Shown: in pieces, positions 34,228-42,947 of the stretch
Layout of the letters: each line of letters begins with the position of its first letter
How positions within the stretch are numbered: position 1 is the stretch's first letter
DNA from: Pyrinomonadaceae bacterium
Lineage (GTDB): Bacteria; Acidobacteriota; Blastocatellia; Pyrinomonadales; Pyrinomonadaceae
Direction: 5' to 3'
NCBI GenBank assembly: GCA_030841105.1
Contig: JAVEDE010000095.1
Location: 1 to 64,000 of the forward strand
DNA length: 64,000 nt
Position numbers and translations under genes: made by a program
Notes under the pieces: generated by a model
What the model was told of the DNA's origin: nothing
Databases searched by the model: none
The model's input: the letters and a program-made list of their open reading frames with translations, nothing else

Positions 34228-35520
34228 TTGGGAGGACATATGAAAAGAATCATATTCATAGTAATAGTAACCGCTGCCTGCTTAACCGTTACAGTTAAAA
34301 TCATTGATGCTCAGTCATGCGTAACATATGAGCAAAATGGCGGTGAGTATTACAATTTGAACTGTGGAGTTTTCACCTGCACCATTACAAAAAAACTGTG
34401 GTGGAACATTTACTGGCACACTCCATCTGGAGTGGTCACTACTGCAAGTATTAGGTACGAGACAAGTGGGACAGGTTATAAAAATATTAAAACATGCGAC
34501 CCATTATTCCATACTCCAGTTATAACGGTAGTTAACGGGGCTGGCACATGGGAGCAGAGGGTTATAAGCCAGACTGAAAATCAAGAAGGTGGCAATGCTT
34601 TTTGCGTATGGACGGAAGACCGATATTTTTCACAAGCAGCTAATTGCTTCTGCGGCACTTCTGAGGAGCGAAATCGGTGTTCTGACCAAGGTGGTCGTTG
34701 GGATGACCATGAATGTGGTTGTGTTATTGAGTCTGACAGCGGCGGCTGCACGACGGCGGGGTGGGACGGGAGTTGCCCGCCGGGCACGTACCCTAATGAT
34801 GGGATGTGCTGTTCGGACGGGCGGTGCGACGGTTTCGCTGCAAAGCCCCCCGACGCCTCGGCCCCCATCGCTCCCGGCCCCGGCGACGGCTGCGGCGGCT
34901 GCGACGAGTTTGCGCGCCTGTCCTGCTTGTCCTTCAACGCCGCGTGGGATGAATTTAGCTGCTCCTGTAGCTCGCCCGTCGTCTTGGATGTCGCGGGCGA
35001 CGGCTTCGCTTTGACGAGCGCGGTCGGGGGCGTTGCATTCGACTTGAACTCCGACGGGGCGACGGAGAAATTATCGTGGACGGCGGCCAACTCCGACGAT
35101 GCGTGGCTCGTGCTCGACCGCAACGCGAACGGCGCGGTGGACAACGGGCGGGAACTCTTCGGCAACTTCACGCCGCAGCCCGCGCCGCCCGCCGGCGCGG
35201 AGAAGAACGGCTTCCTCGCTCTCGCCGTCTACGACCGTGCGGGCAACGGCGGCAACTCGGACGGCGTGATCGATGCGCGTGACGCGATATTCCCTTCTCT
35301 ACGCCTGTGGCAGGACGCCAATCATAACGGAGTGTCCGAGGCAGATGAGTTGCACGCCCTGCCGTCGCGCGGCGTCGCGGCTGTGAATCTCAGTTACAAA
35401 GAGTCGAAACGCACGGACGAACACGGCAACAGTTTTCGCTACCGTGCGAAGGTGAACGATGCCAAAGGCATGAAGGTTAACCGCTGGGCGTGGGACGTGT
35501 TCCTCGTCACAGCCCCTTAA
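34228..35520 (+). CDS. Cassette protein B3, full-length secreted protein with EF-hand-like C-terminal domain
   Basis: 430 residues; GGGAGGA precedes the ATG. Signal peptide ([19 protein letters not shown]), a variable Cys-containing N-terminal half (residues 25-165, AT-rich DNA), then the Cys module [20 protein letters not shown] from residue 173 and a GC-rich C-terminal half. The last 180 residues hold [53 protein letters not shown] and [18 protein letters not shown]: acidic loops like those of dockerin/EF-hand calcium-binding domains of bacterial surface proteins. The base composition switches abruptly near 34736, as if the N-terminal cassette had been joined to a resident gene. Exported; function unknown. 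Confidence 0.7.
   Translation: MGGHMKRIIFIVIVTAACLTVTVKIIDAQSCVTYEQNGGEYYNLNCGVFTCTITKKLWWNIYWHTPSGVVTTASIRYETSGTGYKNIKTCDPLFHTPVITVVNGAGTWEQRVISQTENQEGGNAFCVWTEDRYFSQAANCFCGTSEERNRCSDQGGRWDDHECGCVIESDSGGCTTAGWDGSCPPGTYPNDGMCCSDGRCDGFAAKPPDASAPIAPGPGDGCGGCDEFARLSCLSFNAAWDEFSCSCSSPVVLDVAGDGFALTSAVGGVAFDLNSDGATEKLSWTAANSDDAWLVLDRNANGAVDNGRELFGNFTPQPAPPAGAEKNGFLALAVYDRAGNGGNSDGVIDARDAIFPSLRLWQDANHNGVSEADELHALPSRGVAAVNLSYKESKRTDEHGNSFRYRAKVNDAKGMKVNRWAWDVFLVTAP
34744..34836 (+). repeat. Cys-module repeat, copy 3
   Basis: 93-base block nearly identical to copies 1 and 2. Here it is translated within B3 and followed by the intact C-terminal domain, so this is the functional copy. Beyond 34836 similarity to the other copies fades. 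Confidence 0.9.
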
Positions 35521-35543
35521 ATCAAATTCAACCCGCACGGAAA

Positions 35544-35583
35544 AGCGCGCCGCCCGAAAATAACTATCTTCGGGCGGCGCGCT
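35544..35583. terminator. Strong bidirectional terminator
   Basis: Perfect 15-bp arms 35544-35558 (AGCGCGCCGCCCGAA) and 35569-35583 with a 10-base loop; followed by TTGTT on the plus strand and CTTTTCC on the minus strand. Lies between B3 and the converging uppP gene. Confidence 0.88.
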
Positions 35584-35648
35584 TTGTTCAGGGAAAGTTG
35601 CCTCGCCGGATTAAGACGAGCGGCGCGAAGTAGACGCTGGGAGGAAGA

Positions 35649-36563
35649 TCAAGCGGGCTGGATGAAGCCGCCCGCCAGCAGCAGGAGGATAATCGCGCCG
35701 ACGACGAGGCGGTAGCCAATGAAGATGCCGGTGGAGTGCGTGCGCAGGAAGCGCAGCAGAAACCAGATCGAGGCGTAGCCGACGAGGGCTGACACAACGG
35801 TCGCCACGACGAGCGGCAGCGCGCTCCCTTCGGGAAGTTTGGTGACGGCCTCGCGGAGTTCGAGCAAACCGCTCGCGGCGATGGCGGGGATCGAAAGCAG
35901 GAACGAGAAGCGCGCGGCCGTCTCGCGCGTCTCGCCCGCGAACAGCCCGCCCATGATGGTCGAACCCGAACGGCTCGCGCCCGGTATCAACGCGAGCACC
36001 TGCGCGCCGCCCACCGCCAGCGCGTCGCCCACGCCCAACTCTTTCATCTCGCGCCGACGCTTGCCCACGCGCTCCGCCAACGCCAGGAGCAGCGCGACCG
36101 CGATCATCATCGTCGAGATGACCCACAAATTTTTCGTAAAACTCCCCTCGATCTGTTTCTTGAACAGCAGGCCGACGACGGCGACCGGCAGCGAGCCGAT
36201 GATGACCAGCCAGCCGAGCCGCGCGTCGTCCGACAGGCGCGAACGGCGTTGCCGGATGCTGCCGTCCGCCGCGCGCGTCTCATGCGGGCGCGCGCCGCCG
36301 CGTAAGAGGTTGAAATGATCGCGCACGAAGGCGACGGTGATCGCCCAGATGTCGGGCGCGAAATAGACGAGCACGGCGAGGAGCGTGCCGAGTTGGATGA
36401 CGGCGATGGTGGCCGTCGTCTGTTCGGCGCGCAGGGTCGGCTCGACGCCCGCGTAGAGTCCGAGCGCGCGTGAGGCGAAGATCAAGTGAGCCGTCGAACT
36501 GATCGGAATAAATTCCGTCAACCCCTGCACGATGCCGATGATGATGGCTTGGAGAATATTCAT
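35649..36563 (-). CDS. uppP: Undecaprenyl-diphosphatase UppP/BacA
   Basis: 304 residues, slightly longer than the usual 270 because of a loop with RPHETRAADGSIRQRRSR near residue 100. Integral membrane protein that removes a phosphate from undecaprenyl diphosphate to recycle the peptidoglycan lipid carrier. Motifs: IVQGLTEFIPISSTAHLIFA (first motif, catalytic Glu and Ser) and LALIPGASRSGSTIMGGLFA (PGxSRSG). Followed on the minus strand by the terminator of the cassette array. Starts 22 bp behind the SDR gene end. Confidence 0.95.
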   Translation of the reverse strand: MNILQAIIIGIVQGLTEFIPISSTAHLIFASRALGLYAGVEPTLRAEQTTATIAVIQLGTLLAVLVYFAPDIWAITVAFVRDHFNLLRGGARPHETRAADGSIRQRRSRLSDDARLGWLVIIGSLPVAVVGLLFKKQIEGSFTKNLWVISTMMIAVALLLALAERVGKRRREMKELGVGDALAVGGAQVLALIPGASRSGSTIMGGLFAGETRETAARFSFLLSIPAIAASGLLELREAVTKLPEGSALPLVVATVVSALVGYASIWFLLRFLRTHSTGIFIGYRLVVGAIILLLLAGGFIQPA

Positions 36564-36585
36564 GGTTCGTTAGTCGCGTGATTCA

Positions 36586-37353
36586 TTATTCGCGGAGCGT
36601 GGCGCCCGCGAGCATGCGGTCGTAGAGCGCGGCGGGCAGCCAGCGGCCGACGCGCGCGATGGTCGCGAGTTGCCAAGGGAAGGCGTAAGTGCGCCGCCGA
36701 CTTTCGATAGCGCCGAGCATCAACTGTGCCGCGCGTTCGGCGTCCAGCAGAAACGGCATCTTCCGGTTGCGCCCGCGCGTCATCGGCGTGTCAATGAAGC
36801 CGGGGTGAATCGTCGTCACGTAGATGTGGCGCGGCCTGAGTTCGATGCGCAAGGATTCAAAGAAGGTGGAGAGCGCGGCCTTGCTCGCGCAGTACGCGCC
36901 CGAACCGGGGAAGCCGCGATAGGCGGCGAGACTGGAGATGCCGACGATCTGCCCCGCGCCGCGCGCGAGCATCTCCGGCAACACGGCCGCCACCGAGTTC
37001 ATCGCGCCGAGCAGATTCACCGAGAGCACCTCGGTCACGACCTCGATGTCGAACTCGCGCGCCAGAGTGATCTCGCCCTTCCCGGCGTTCGCCACGAGCA
37101 CGTCCACGCGCCCGAAGCGTGCGGAGACTTTCCCGACGGCCGCCTTCACTTCCCCCGCGTCGCGCACATCAACTGCGACGGCCAGCGCGCGCCCGCCCGC
37201 TGCTTCTACTTTCCCCGCGACCTCGCGCAACACTTCTTCGCGCCGCGCCAGCAACCCGACCGATGCCCCGCGCCGCCCGAACTCGACGGCCAGAGCCTCG
37301 CCGATGCCGCTCGACGCGCCCGTGATCAAGACTGTCCGTTCCGCCCAGTTCAC
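36586..37353 (-). CDS. SDR-family oxidoreductase
   Basis: 255 residues starting at a GTG (37353), 14 bp behind the ACT gene stop; longer frames reach back into other frames of the ACT gene. Rossmann motif TVLITGASSGIGEALA, NAG motif VLVANAGKGEI, catalytic Ser in GQIVGISSLAAYRGFPGSGA and YCASKAAL (YxxxK). GFIDTPMT follows. NAD(P)H-dependent short-chain dehydrogenase, substrate unknown; the C-terminal hydrophobic stretch (RVGRWLPAALYDRML) resembles membrane-associated SDRs such as YqjQ/DltE types. Cotranscribed with the ACT gene. Confidence 0.88.
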   Translation of the reverse strand: MNWAERTVLITGASSGIGEALAVEFGRRGASVGLLARREEVLREVAGKVEAAGGRALAVAVDVRDAGEVKAAVGKVSARFGRVDVLVANAGKGEITLAREFDIEVVTEVLSVNLLGAMNSVAAVLPEMLARGAGQIVGISSLAAYRGFPGSGAYCASKAALSTFFESLRIELRPRHIYVTTIHPGFIDTPMTRGRNRKMPFLLDAERAAQLMLGAIESRRRTYAFPWQLATIARVGRWLPAALYDRMLAGATLRE

Positions 37354-37367
37354 TTGTTCGTCCGCCT

Positions 37368-37826
37368 TCAACAAAGTTCCGCGACGTGCTCGCCGAGCAC
37401 TTTGAGGGCGCGGGCGAGATCGTCTTGTTTGATGAGCAGGTGATCGCGCGAGAAGGCCGTGAGCGCGCCGAGGGGGATGCCGGCGTCGGCGAGTATCCCG
37501 GTCACGCGCGCGAGGAAGCCCGTCACGTCCCAGCCGAGTTCGATGTCGAGCGTGACGAGTCGCCAGCCGGTCTCGACGCGCGCCTCGCGCAGGGCGTGAC
37601 GCATCACGAGCCAGTCCTCTTCTTCGAGCAGCAGCGTCACTTCGTTCGTGTCGCGCAGCAGCATGAAGGGCACGGTCGCGCGCGGGCTGAGTTCGGGTTG
37701 TTCCAAGAGGCGCGACCAATCCTCGTGGCGCATCCCGACGAGGACGAACGTCGCGGGCGCGACTTCCACCTTCGTCCGGCCGAGCAACTCCGCCGCCGTC
37801 TCCTTTTGTCGTGCGTCAGTCATCAA
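37368..37826 (-). CDS. ACT-domain protein
   Basis: 152 residues. Two ACT-like halves: residues 25-85 (ATFVLVGMRHEDWSRLLEQ, VTLLLEEEDWLVMRHALRE) and 90-150 (RLVTLDIELGWDVTGFLARV, GIPLGALTAFSRDHLLIKQD), resembling the stand-alone CASTOR/ACT_7-type amino-acid sensors. No catalytic domain, so a ligand-binding regulator is expected. Located just before the SDR gene on the same strand. Confidence 0.8.
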   Translation of the reverse strand: MMTDARQKETAAELLGRTKVEVAPATFVLVGMRHEDWSRLLEQPELSPRATVPFMLLRDTNEVTLLLEEEDWLVMRHALREARVETGWRLVTLDIELGWDVTGFLARVTGILADAGIPLGALTAFSRDHLLIKQDDLARALKVLGEHVAELC

Positions 37827-37867
37827 CTATGTGGGGTCGGCCGGATCGCTCTCGTCTTCCTTCGCGA

Positions 37868-37911
37868 CTTTGCGCCTTTGCGTGAGTTTGATTTCTCGCA
37901 AAGGCGCAAAG
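37868..37911. repeat. Inverted repeat of GCAAAGG octamers
   Basis: CTTTGCGCCTTTGCG at 37868-37882 is mirrored exactly at 37897-37911, loop 14. The right side continues with 8-base-period units (CAAAGGCG, CAAAGGTA, CAAAGGTG) to about 37928. Lies in the gap between the ACT gene and rnj. Confidence 0.8.
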
Positions 37912-37995
37912 GTACAAAGGTGCAAAGAGTCGAGCGGTCGCAGCAATCTCGAACTGTGGCGTGAACCGGCTCACGCACGCTCTCAGTGGTCAATC

Positions 37996-39657
37996 CTAAA
38001 CTTGCACAACGACCGGAACGATGACGGGACGCCCGCCCGTCTGCTTCTGGATGTAGCGTTTGAGTTCGACGCGCACGCGTTCCTTAAGAAGCGTCAGATC
38101 GCGTCGCTCCGCGGCCGGAGCTTTCTCGACCGCCTCCGTCGCGATGCGCTGCAAGTTCTTCATGAAACCGTTCGAGCCGTTCGCGCCGACGACGCCGCGC
38201 GCCATGAACTCCGGCGGCGATTCGAGCGCGCCCGTCTCTTCGTTCAAGGTCAGGATCGGCGTGAGCACGCCGTCGTAGGCCATCTGCTTGCGCTCGCGCA
38301 CGGTCTCGCGCCCGATCTCCTCGAAGCCCGAATCGTCTATGAAGGTGCGCCCCACGTCGCGCTTTTCGATGACGGTGGCGCGGTCGGCCGAGAGTTCGAG
38401 CACGTCGCCGTTCTCGATCATGATGACGTTCTCGTCCGCGTAGCCGAGGTGGTTTTTGACGAACTCCTTGTGGCGGTAAAGCATCCGGTATTCGCCGTGA
38501 ATCGGCACGACGAACTTCGGCCTGACGGCCTCGGTCATGATGCGGATGTCTTCCTGCGAGGCGTGGCCGCTAACGTGAATGAGCCGTCGCTTCTCGTCAA
38601 TGATGTTGCCGCCGCGCTTGTAGATGTCGCCAATGAGGCGTGAGATGGCGCGCTCGTTGCCGGGGATGATGCGCGCCGAGAGCACTACCGTGTCGCCCTC
38701 TTCGATGCTCAAACCCTTGTACGACTGCGACGCCAGTTGCGCCAGCACCGCGCGCGGCTCGCCCTGCGAACCCGTGATGAGATAGACGATCTCGTCGTCG
38801 GGCATCTTGCGCGCTTCGTTGAGCGAGACCATCTCGTTCTCGTGCACGTCGAGGTAGCCGAGCCGTTCGGCGATCTCCACGTTCTTCAACATCGAGCGGC
38901 CGAGCACGCAGACCTTGCGGTCGAACTGCTGCGCCACGTCGAAGACGATCTGCAAGCGGTGGATGCTCGAAGCGAAGGCGGCGACGATGATGCGCCCCTC
39001 GGCCTCGTCGAAAATCTCCTCGAAGGCGGGGATCACGGCGCGCTCCGAAGGCGTGCGCCCCGGCACGGTCGCGTTCGTTGAATCCGACAGCAACGCGAGC
39101 ACGCCCTCCTGCCCGTAGCGGCGCAGCGTGCGCAAGTCAATCGGCTCGCCGATGACGGGCGTCTCGTCAACCTTGTAGTCGCCCGTGTGGATGATCGTCC
39201 CGACGGGGGTCGTGATGGCGAGCGAGAAGCAGTCAATCAACGAGTGCGAGGCGCGTATGAACTCGACTTTAAAGACGCCGATGTTGACCACATCGCGCGG
39301 CTCGACGCGGTGGATCAGCACGTCGTTCAACAAATCGTGCTCCGTCAGTTTGCTCTCCGCCAGCCCCACCGTGTAGTGGGAGGCGTAGACGGGGACATTG
39401 AATTTTTTGAGGATGTAGGGCAGCGCGCCGAGGTGATCCTCGTGCCCGTGCGTGAGGACGATGGCCGTGATGTGCTCGCGGTACTCGTCCAGAAAATCGA
39501 AGTCGGGCACGCACACGTCAACGCCGTAGGCGCTCTCTTCGGGGAAGCCCATCCCCGCGTCAACGATGATCATCTCGTCGCCGTAGCGCACCGCCATGCA
39601 ATTCATCCCGAACTCGCCGACGCCGCCGAGCGGGATTAGTTCTATCACCTTGTTCAC
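37996..39657 (-). CDS. rnj: Ribonuclease J
   Basis: 553 residues. Metallo-beta-lactamase core with AIVLTHGHEDHLGALPYILK (HxHxDH), IIHTGDYKVDE and the beta-CASP part: LLSDSTNATVPGRTPSE, ITGSQGEPRAVLAQLA, IHVSGHASQEDIRIM and VVPIHGEYRMLYRHKEF, then a C-terminal domain. RNase J is a dual 5' exo/endoribonuclease that drives mRNA decay and rRNA maturation. It stands alone, divergent from the M48 gene, with its start region in the 324-bp gap. Confidence 0.95.
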   Translation of the reverse strand: MNKVIELIPLGGVGEFGMNCMAVRYGDEMIIVDAGMGFPEESAYGVDVCVPDFDFLDEYREHITAIVLTHGHEDHLGALPYILKKFNVPVYASHYTVGLAESKLTEHDLLNDVLIHRVEPRDVVNIGVFKVEFIRASHSLIDCFSLAITTPVGTIIHTGDYKVDETPVIGEPIDLRTLRRYGQEGVLALLSDSTNATVPGRTPSERAVIPAFEEIFDEAEGRIIVAAFASSIHRLQIVFDVAQQFDRKVCVLGRSMLKNVEIAERLGYLDVHENEMVSLNEARKMPDDEIVYLITGSQGEPRAVLAQLASQSYKGLSIEEGDTVVLSARIIPGNERAISRLIGDIYKRGGNIIDEKRRLIHVSGHASQEDIRIMTEAVRPKFVVPIHGEYRMLYRHKEFVKNHLGYADENVIMIENGDVLELSADRATVIEKRDVGRTFIDDSGFEEIGRETVRERKQMAYDGVLTPILTLNEETGALESPPEFMARGVVGANGSNGFMKNLQRIATEAVEKAPAAERRDLTLLKERVRVELKRYIQKQTGGRPVIVPVVVQV

Positions 39658-39819
39658 TATTGTTTCTTACTCTCCAGACTACGGCGACGATTCCATCGCC
39701 GGATATAAATTTTGAGGAAATGTTAACTTGGCAGTATAACACAGCGGCTCGCATTCCCTTGAACGGCGCGCGGCTCATACCGGCGGCGCGTCCCTCCGTC
39801 TGCCCCGGTTGACGACCTG

Positions 39820-39850
39820 TTGACAAACTTCGGCCTGCTTTTGCTACTAT
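39820..39850 (+). promoter_or_regulatory. Promoter for the M48 gene within a 324-bp gap
   Basis: TTGACA at 39820-39825 and TACTAT at 39845-39850 with an extended -10 TGC just before it; the 19-bp spacer is long. The gap 39658-39981 otherwise holds only leader DNA for the M48 gene and the start region of rnj, where GTTATACTG on the minus strand (about 39735) may be a -10. No gene is seen in it. Confidence 0.6.
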
Positions 39851-39981
39851 ACCCGAAGGCTCGCCGGATTCACTTCTCGCATGCCGAACTTCAAACTTAC
39901 GACCCGAAGTTTCCTCAACCGATCAACACTTCCAGAGTTCGATACTTGATCACGAACCGCGCCCGCGCCGGGCAAACTTTT

Positions 39982-41904
39982 ATGGCAATGACTAACGAAA
40001 AATTCGACGAGATGGTCAAGCGTCTCGAAATTTTGGCGAAGGCCGCGCCCGATAAATACAGGTTTCGCGTCGCGCTCCTTGCGCTGCTCGGCTACGCCTA
40101 CATCGGGCTGGTGCTGGCCTTACTGCTCGGCCTCCTCGTCGTCATGTTCGGGCTGGCGTTCAGTAGCGGCAAACTCAACTACATCGTCGTCAAGGTCGGC
40201 TGGATTCTGCTCGTGCTGGCGTGGGTCGTGTTCCGCTCGCTGTGGGTCAAGCAATCGCCGCCCGGAGGCTTGGAGTTGACGCGTGCCGAAGCCCCGCGCC
40301 TCTTCGACCTGATCGAAGAGGTGACGCGTGCGCTCGACGCGCCGCGCATCCACCACGTCCTCGTCCTCGACTTCTTCAACGCGGCGGTCGTGCAAGTGCC
40401 GCGCTTCGGCTTCCTCGGCGGTTACAAAAACTATCTCCTGCTCGGACTGCCCGACATGCAGGCGGCCACGCCCGAACAGTTTCGCGCCACGCTCGCGCAC
40501 GAACTCGGCCACCTGTCGGGCAAGCACGGTCGTTTCGCCGGTTGGATTTACCGCCTGCGCCAGACGTGGGTGCAACTGCTGACGCGGCTCGAACGGGAGC
40601 AACGCTGGGGGTCGTTTTTCTTCACCGCGTTCTTCAACTGGTACGCGCCCTATTTTCAAGCCTACTCTTTCGTGCTGGCGCGCACGCACGAGTACGAGGC
40701 CGACGAGGCGGCGGCGCGTCTGACCGGCGCGCAAAACGTCGCCGAGATGCTCATTGACGTGCGGCTCAAAGGGAGTTACCTCGAAGAAAATTACTGGCCG
40801 GAAGTTTACCGCCGCGCCGAGACCGAGCCGCGCCCGGTCGCGGGCGTCTACGCCAACCTCCCGCAGGCGCTCAGCCGAACGTTGCCGCAAGATTCGGTCG
40901 CGCGCCAACTCAATCTCGCGCTCGCCCAACAGACGAACTCCGACGACACGCATCCCGCGCTCGCAGACCGCCTGCGCGCCCTCGGCTACCCGGCGACCAA
41001 CAACGGCGACCATAACGGCGACTGGGCGAAACACTACCAGCCCGCGACCGTCGAACAAAACGCGGCGGATTTCTACCTCGGCCAACGCGCGCAGACGCTC
41101 GTCGCGGAGTTTGATCGTGCGTGGCAGGAGGGCGTCGCGGAGCAGTGGGGCGAACGGCACAACTACGTCCTGCGTTCGCAGAAGACGCTCGCCGGGCTTG
41201 ACGAGAAAGCACGCAGCGGCGGCGCACTTCTCTTCGACGAGGCATGGACGCGCGCCATGCTCGCGTTGGAACTCAGGACGACCGAAGAGGCGACCGCCTT
41301 GCTGCGCGAAGTGCTCGCCATGCGCGCCGACCACGCGGAGGCCAACTTCCGGCTCGGCCAAGTGCTCCTCAAGCAGAACGATCCGGCGGGCGTCGCGCAT
41401 CTCGAACGGGCGGCGTCGCTCGATCCGCAAATGCTCATCCCCGCCTGTCAGGTCTTGTTCGTGTACTTCACCGAACAGGGGCAGCCGGAGGAGGCCGAAC
41501 GCTACCGCGAGCGCGCGAATAAATATTTCGGGAAACTTGAGGAAGCGCAGCCGGAACGCGCGACCATCAACTCGCCGAACGAGTTGATCCCGCACACAGC
41601 CACGCCCGCGGAGGTCGAACGCCTGCGCGAACAGTTACAACAGTTCCCGCAAATCAAGGCGGCCTACCTCGCGCAAAAGAAGTTGGAGAAGATGCCCGAA
41701 CAGCCGCTCTACGTGCTCGGCATCGTGCCCAGAGTGCCCTGGTATCAACTCAACCACGACAAGGCAAACCAGAAGTTGATTAACGAAATTGTCGCGCAAG
41801 TTGCCTTCCCGGCGGAGAGTTTGATCCTCGTGCTGGCCGGAGACAACAAGAAGTATCTCAACAAAGGTTTTCGCCAACTCGCAAACTCGCAAATTCTCGG
41901 CTGA
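39982..41904 (+). CDS. M48-family membrane metallopeptidase with TPR region
   Basis: 640 residues from the ATG at 39982; the frame open from 39820 is promoter and leader. Two helices at 30-75 and 76-100 (YIGLVLALLLGLLVVMFGLA, VVKVGWILLVLAWVVFRSLW), then the peptidase domain with the zinc motif TLAHELGHLSGKHGRF near residue 175 and the third ligand in ARTHEYEADEAAARL. The C-terminal 350 residues contain TPR-like helices (ALELRTTEEATALLREVLAM, RADHAEANFRLGQVLLKQND). M48 peptidases act in membrane or envelope quality control. Resembles BepA/YfgC-type and Ste24-type hybrids. Confidence 0.88.
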   Translation: MAMTNEKFDEMVKRLEILAKAAPDKYRFRVALLALLGYAYIGLVLALLLGLLVVMFGLAFSSGKLNYIVVKVGWILLVLAWVVFRSLWVKQSPPGGLELTRAEAPRLFDLIEEVTRALDAPRIHHVLVLDFFNAAVVQVPRFGFLGGYKNYLLLGLPDMQAATPEQFRATLAHELGHLSGKHGRFAGWIYRLRQTWVQLLTRLEREQRWGSFFFTAFFNWYAPYFQAYSFVLARTHEYEADEAAARLTGAQNVAEMLIDVRLKGSYLEENYWPEVYRRAETEPRPVAGVYANLPQALSRTLPQDSVARQLNLALAQQTNSDDTHPALADRLRALGYPATNNGDHNGDWAKHYQPATVEQNAADFYLGQRAQTLVAEFDRAWQEGVAEQWGERHNYVLRSQKTLAGLDEKARSGGALLFDEAWTRAMLALELRTTEEATALLREVLAMRADHAEANFRLGQVLLKQNDPAGVAHLERAASLDPQMLIPACQVLFVYFTEQGQPEEAERYRERANKYFGKLEEAQPERATINSPNELIPHTATPAEVERLREQLQQFPQIKAAYLAQKKLEKMPEQPLYVLGIVPRVPWYQLNHDKANQKLINEIVAQVAFPAESLILVLAGDNKKYLNKGFRQLANSQILG

Positions 41905-41917
41905 CGGCTTCACAGGG

Positions 41918-42736
41918 TCAGCCCGGCGCGGCTTCGAGCGCGAGCGCGAGCGCGACCCACTCGGCGAGCGTCAACGTCTCCGCGCGCCTGTTCGGTTCGA
42001 CGCCCGCCGTCTCAAGCAGCGCGGGCGCGCCGCCCGCCGCTTCCACACGCGGCAAGAGCGCGGGCGGCGCGTGGCGCAGGTTATTGAAGATCGTCTTGCG
42101 CCGCTGCGCGAAGCCCGCGCCGACGGTGCGCCAGAGCAACGCCTCGTCCGACACCTTGGCCGCCACGCTCTCGCGCACCGTGAGGCGCACGACCGTGCTC
42201 CACACCTTCGGCGCGGGGCGAAACGCCTGCGGCCCCACGTCGAACAGCGGGCGCGCCTCGCAGTAGGCTTCCGTCAGCACCGACAGGTAACCACGCTCGC
42301 CCGTGCCCGGTGCGGCCGTGATGCGCTCGACCACCTCGCGCTGGAGCATCAGGATCATCTCCGTCAGACAACGCCGCTGCTCGAACAGGCGTTGCAGGAT
42401 GGCCGTCGCGATGTTATACGGCAGGTTGGCGACGACGCGCGCCGTGTCCGCGGGCATGACGGCGGCGCAGTAATCAATCGCCAGCGCGTCGCCTTCGACG
42501 AGCGTGAAGTTTTCGCGGCCGCCGAACTTCTCACGCAACAGCGGGACGAGATCGCGGTCGAACTCGACGGCGACCAGCCGCCCCGCCAGCCCGACGAGTC
42601 GCCCCGTCAAAGCGCCCCGCCCCGCCCCGATCTCGATCAGCGTCTCGTCCCCGCGCGGCGCGACCTCGCGCACGATGCGCGCCGCCACGCCCTCGTCCAC
42701 GAGAAAATTCTGTCCCAGACTTTTTTTTGCGCCCAC
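41918..42736 (-). CDS. rsmA: Ribosomal RNA small-subunit methyltransferase A (KsgA)
   Basis: 272 residues from a GTG at 42736, chosen because the longer frame to 42931 translates heptamer repeats as if protein. Dimethylates two adjacent adenines in the 3' loop of 16S rRNA. Motifs: KKSLGQNFLVDEGVAARIV, SAM-binding LIEIGAGRGALTGRL, VAVEFDRDLV, and catalytic VVANLPYNIATAIL (NLPY). No Shine-Dalgarno is visible at this GTG, so the start may be a few codons away. The gene follows a run of eight A residues. It ends 14 bp behind the M48 stop, convergent. Confidence 0.92.
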   Translation of the reverse strand: MGAKKSLGQNFLVDEGVAARIVREVAPRGDETLIEIGAGRGALTGRLVGLAGRLVAVEFDRDLVPLLREKFGGRENFTLVEGDALAIDYCAAVMPADTARVVANLPYNIATAILQRLFEQRRCLTEMILMLQREVVERITAAPGTGERGYLSVLTEAYCEARPLFDVGPQAFRPAPKVWSTVVRLTVRESVAAKVSDEALLWRTVGAGFAQRRKTIFNNLRHAPPALLPRVEAAGGAPALLETAGVEPNRRAETLTLAEWVALALALEAAPG

Positions 42737-42747
42737 GGGTTTAGAAG

Positions 42748-42947
42748 CAGTGATAAGTGACGAGTGACAAGTTAAGACCAGCGACGATTGATAAGTGACG
42801 AGTGACAAGCGACGAGTAACGAGCGATAAGTTATAAGCGACGACTGACAGGTAACGAGTGATAGGCGGCGAGTGATAAGCGATGAGTAACGACTGACAGG
42901 AAGACTCTTGTCCTAACTCGTCACTTGTCACCCGTCACTTGTCACTG
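42748..42947. repeat. 200-bp heptamer repeat block between ribD and rsmA
   Basis: From 42748 to about 42900 runs a string of GTGATAA/GTGACGA/GCGACGA/GTGATAG heptamers, the longest and most degenerate of the window. The right end (42918-42947) has the inverse TCGTCAC, TTGTCAC, CCGTCAC, TTGTCAC. The right arm overlaps the last six codons and the stop of ribD. Confidence 0.85.

Noticed and set aside
31792-34836. Insertion sequence behind the triplicated 99-base block
   Set aside because: No transposase, no terminal inverted repeats and the block is coding; cassette duplication explains it better.
42737-42931. Longer N-terminus for RsmA
   Set aside because: The extra residues (TRRLSLVTYQSSLV style) are translated heptamer repeat; family start is right at KKSLGQNF.
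42748-42947. CRISPR array
   Set aside because: Units are 7 bases without spacers and arranged as inverted arms; no cas gene in the window.
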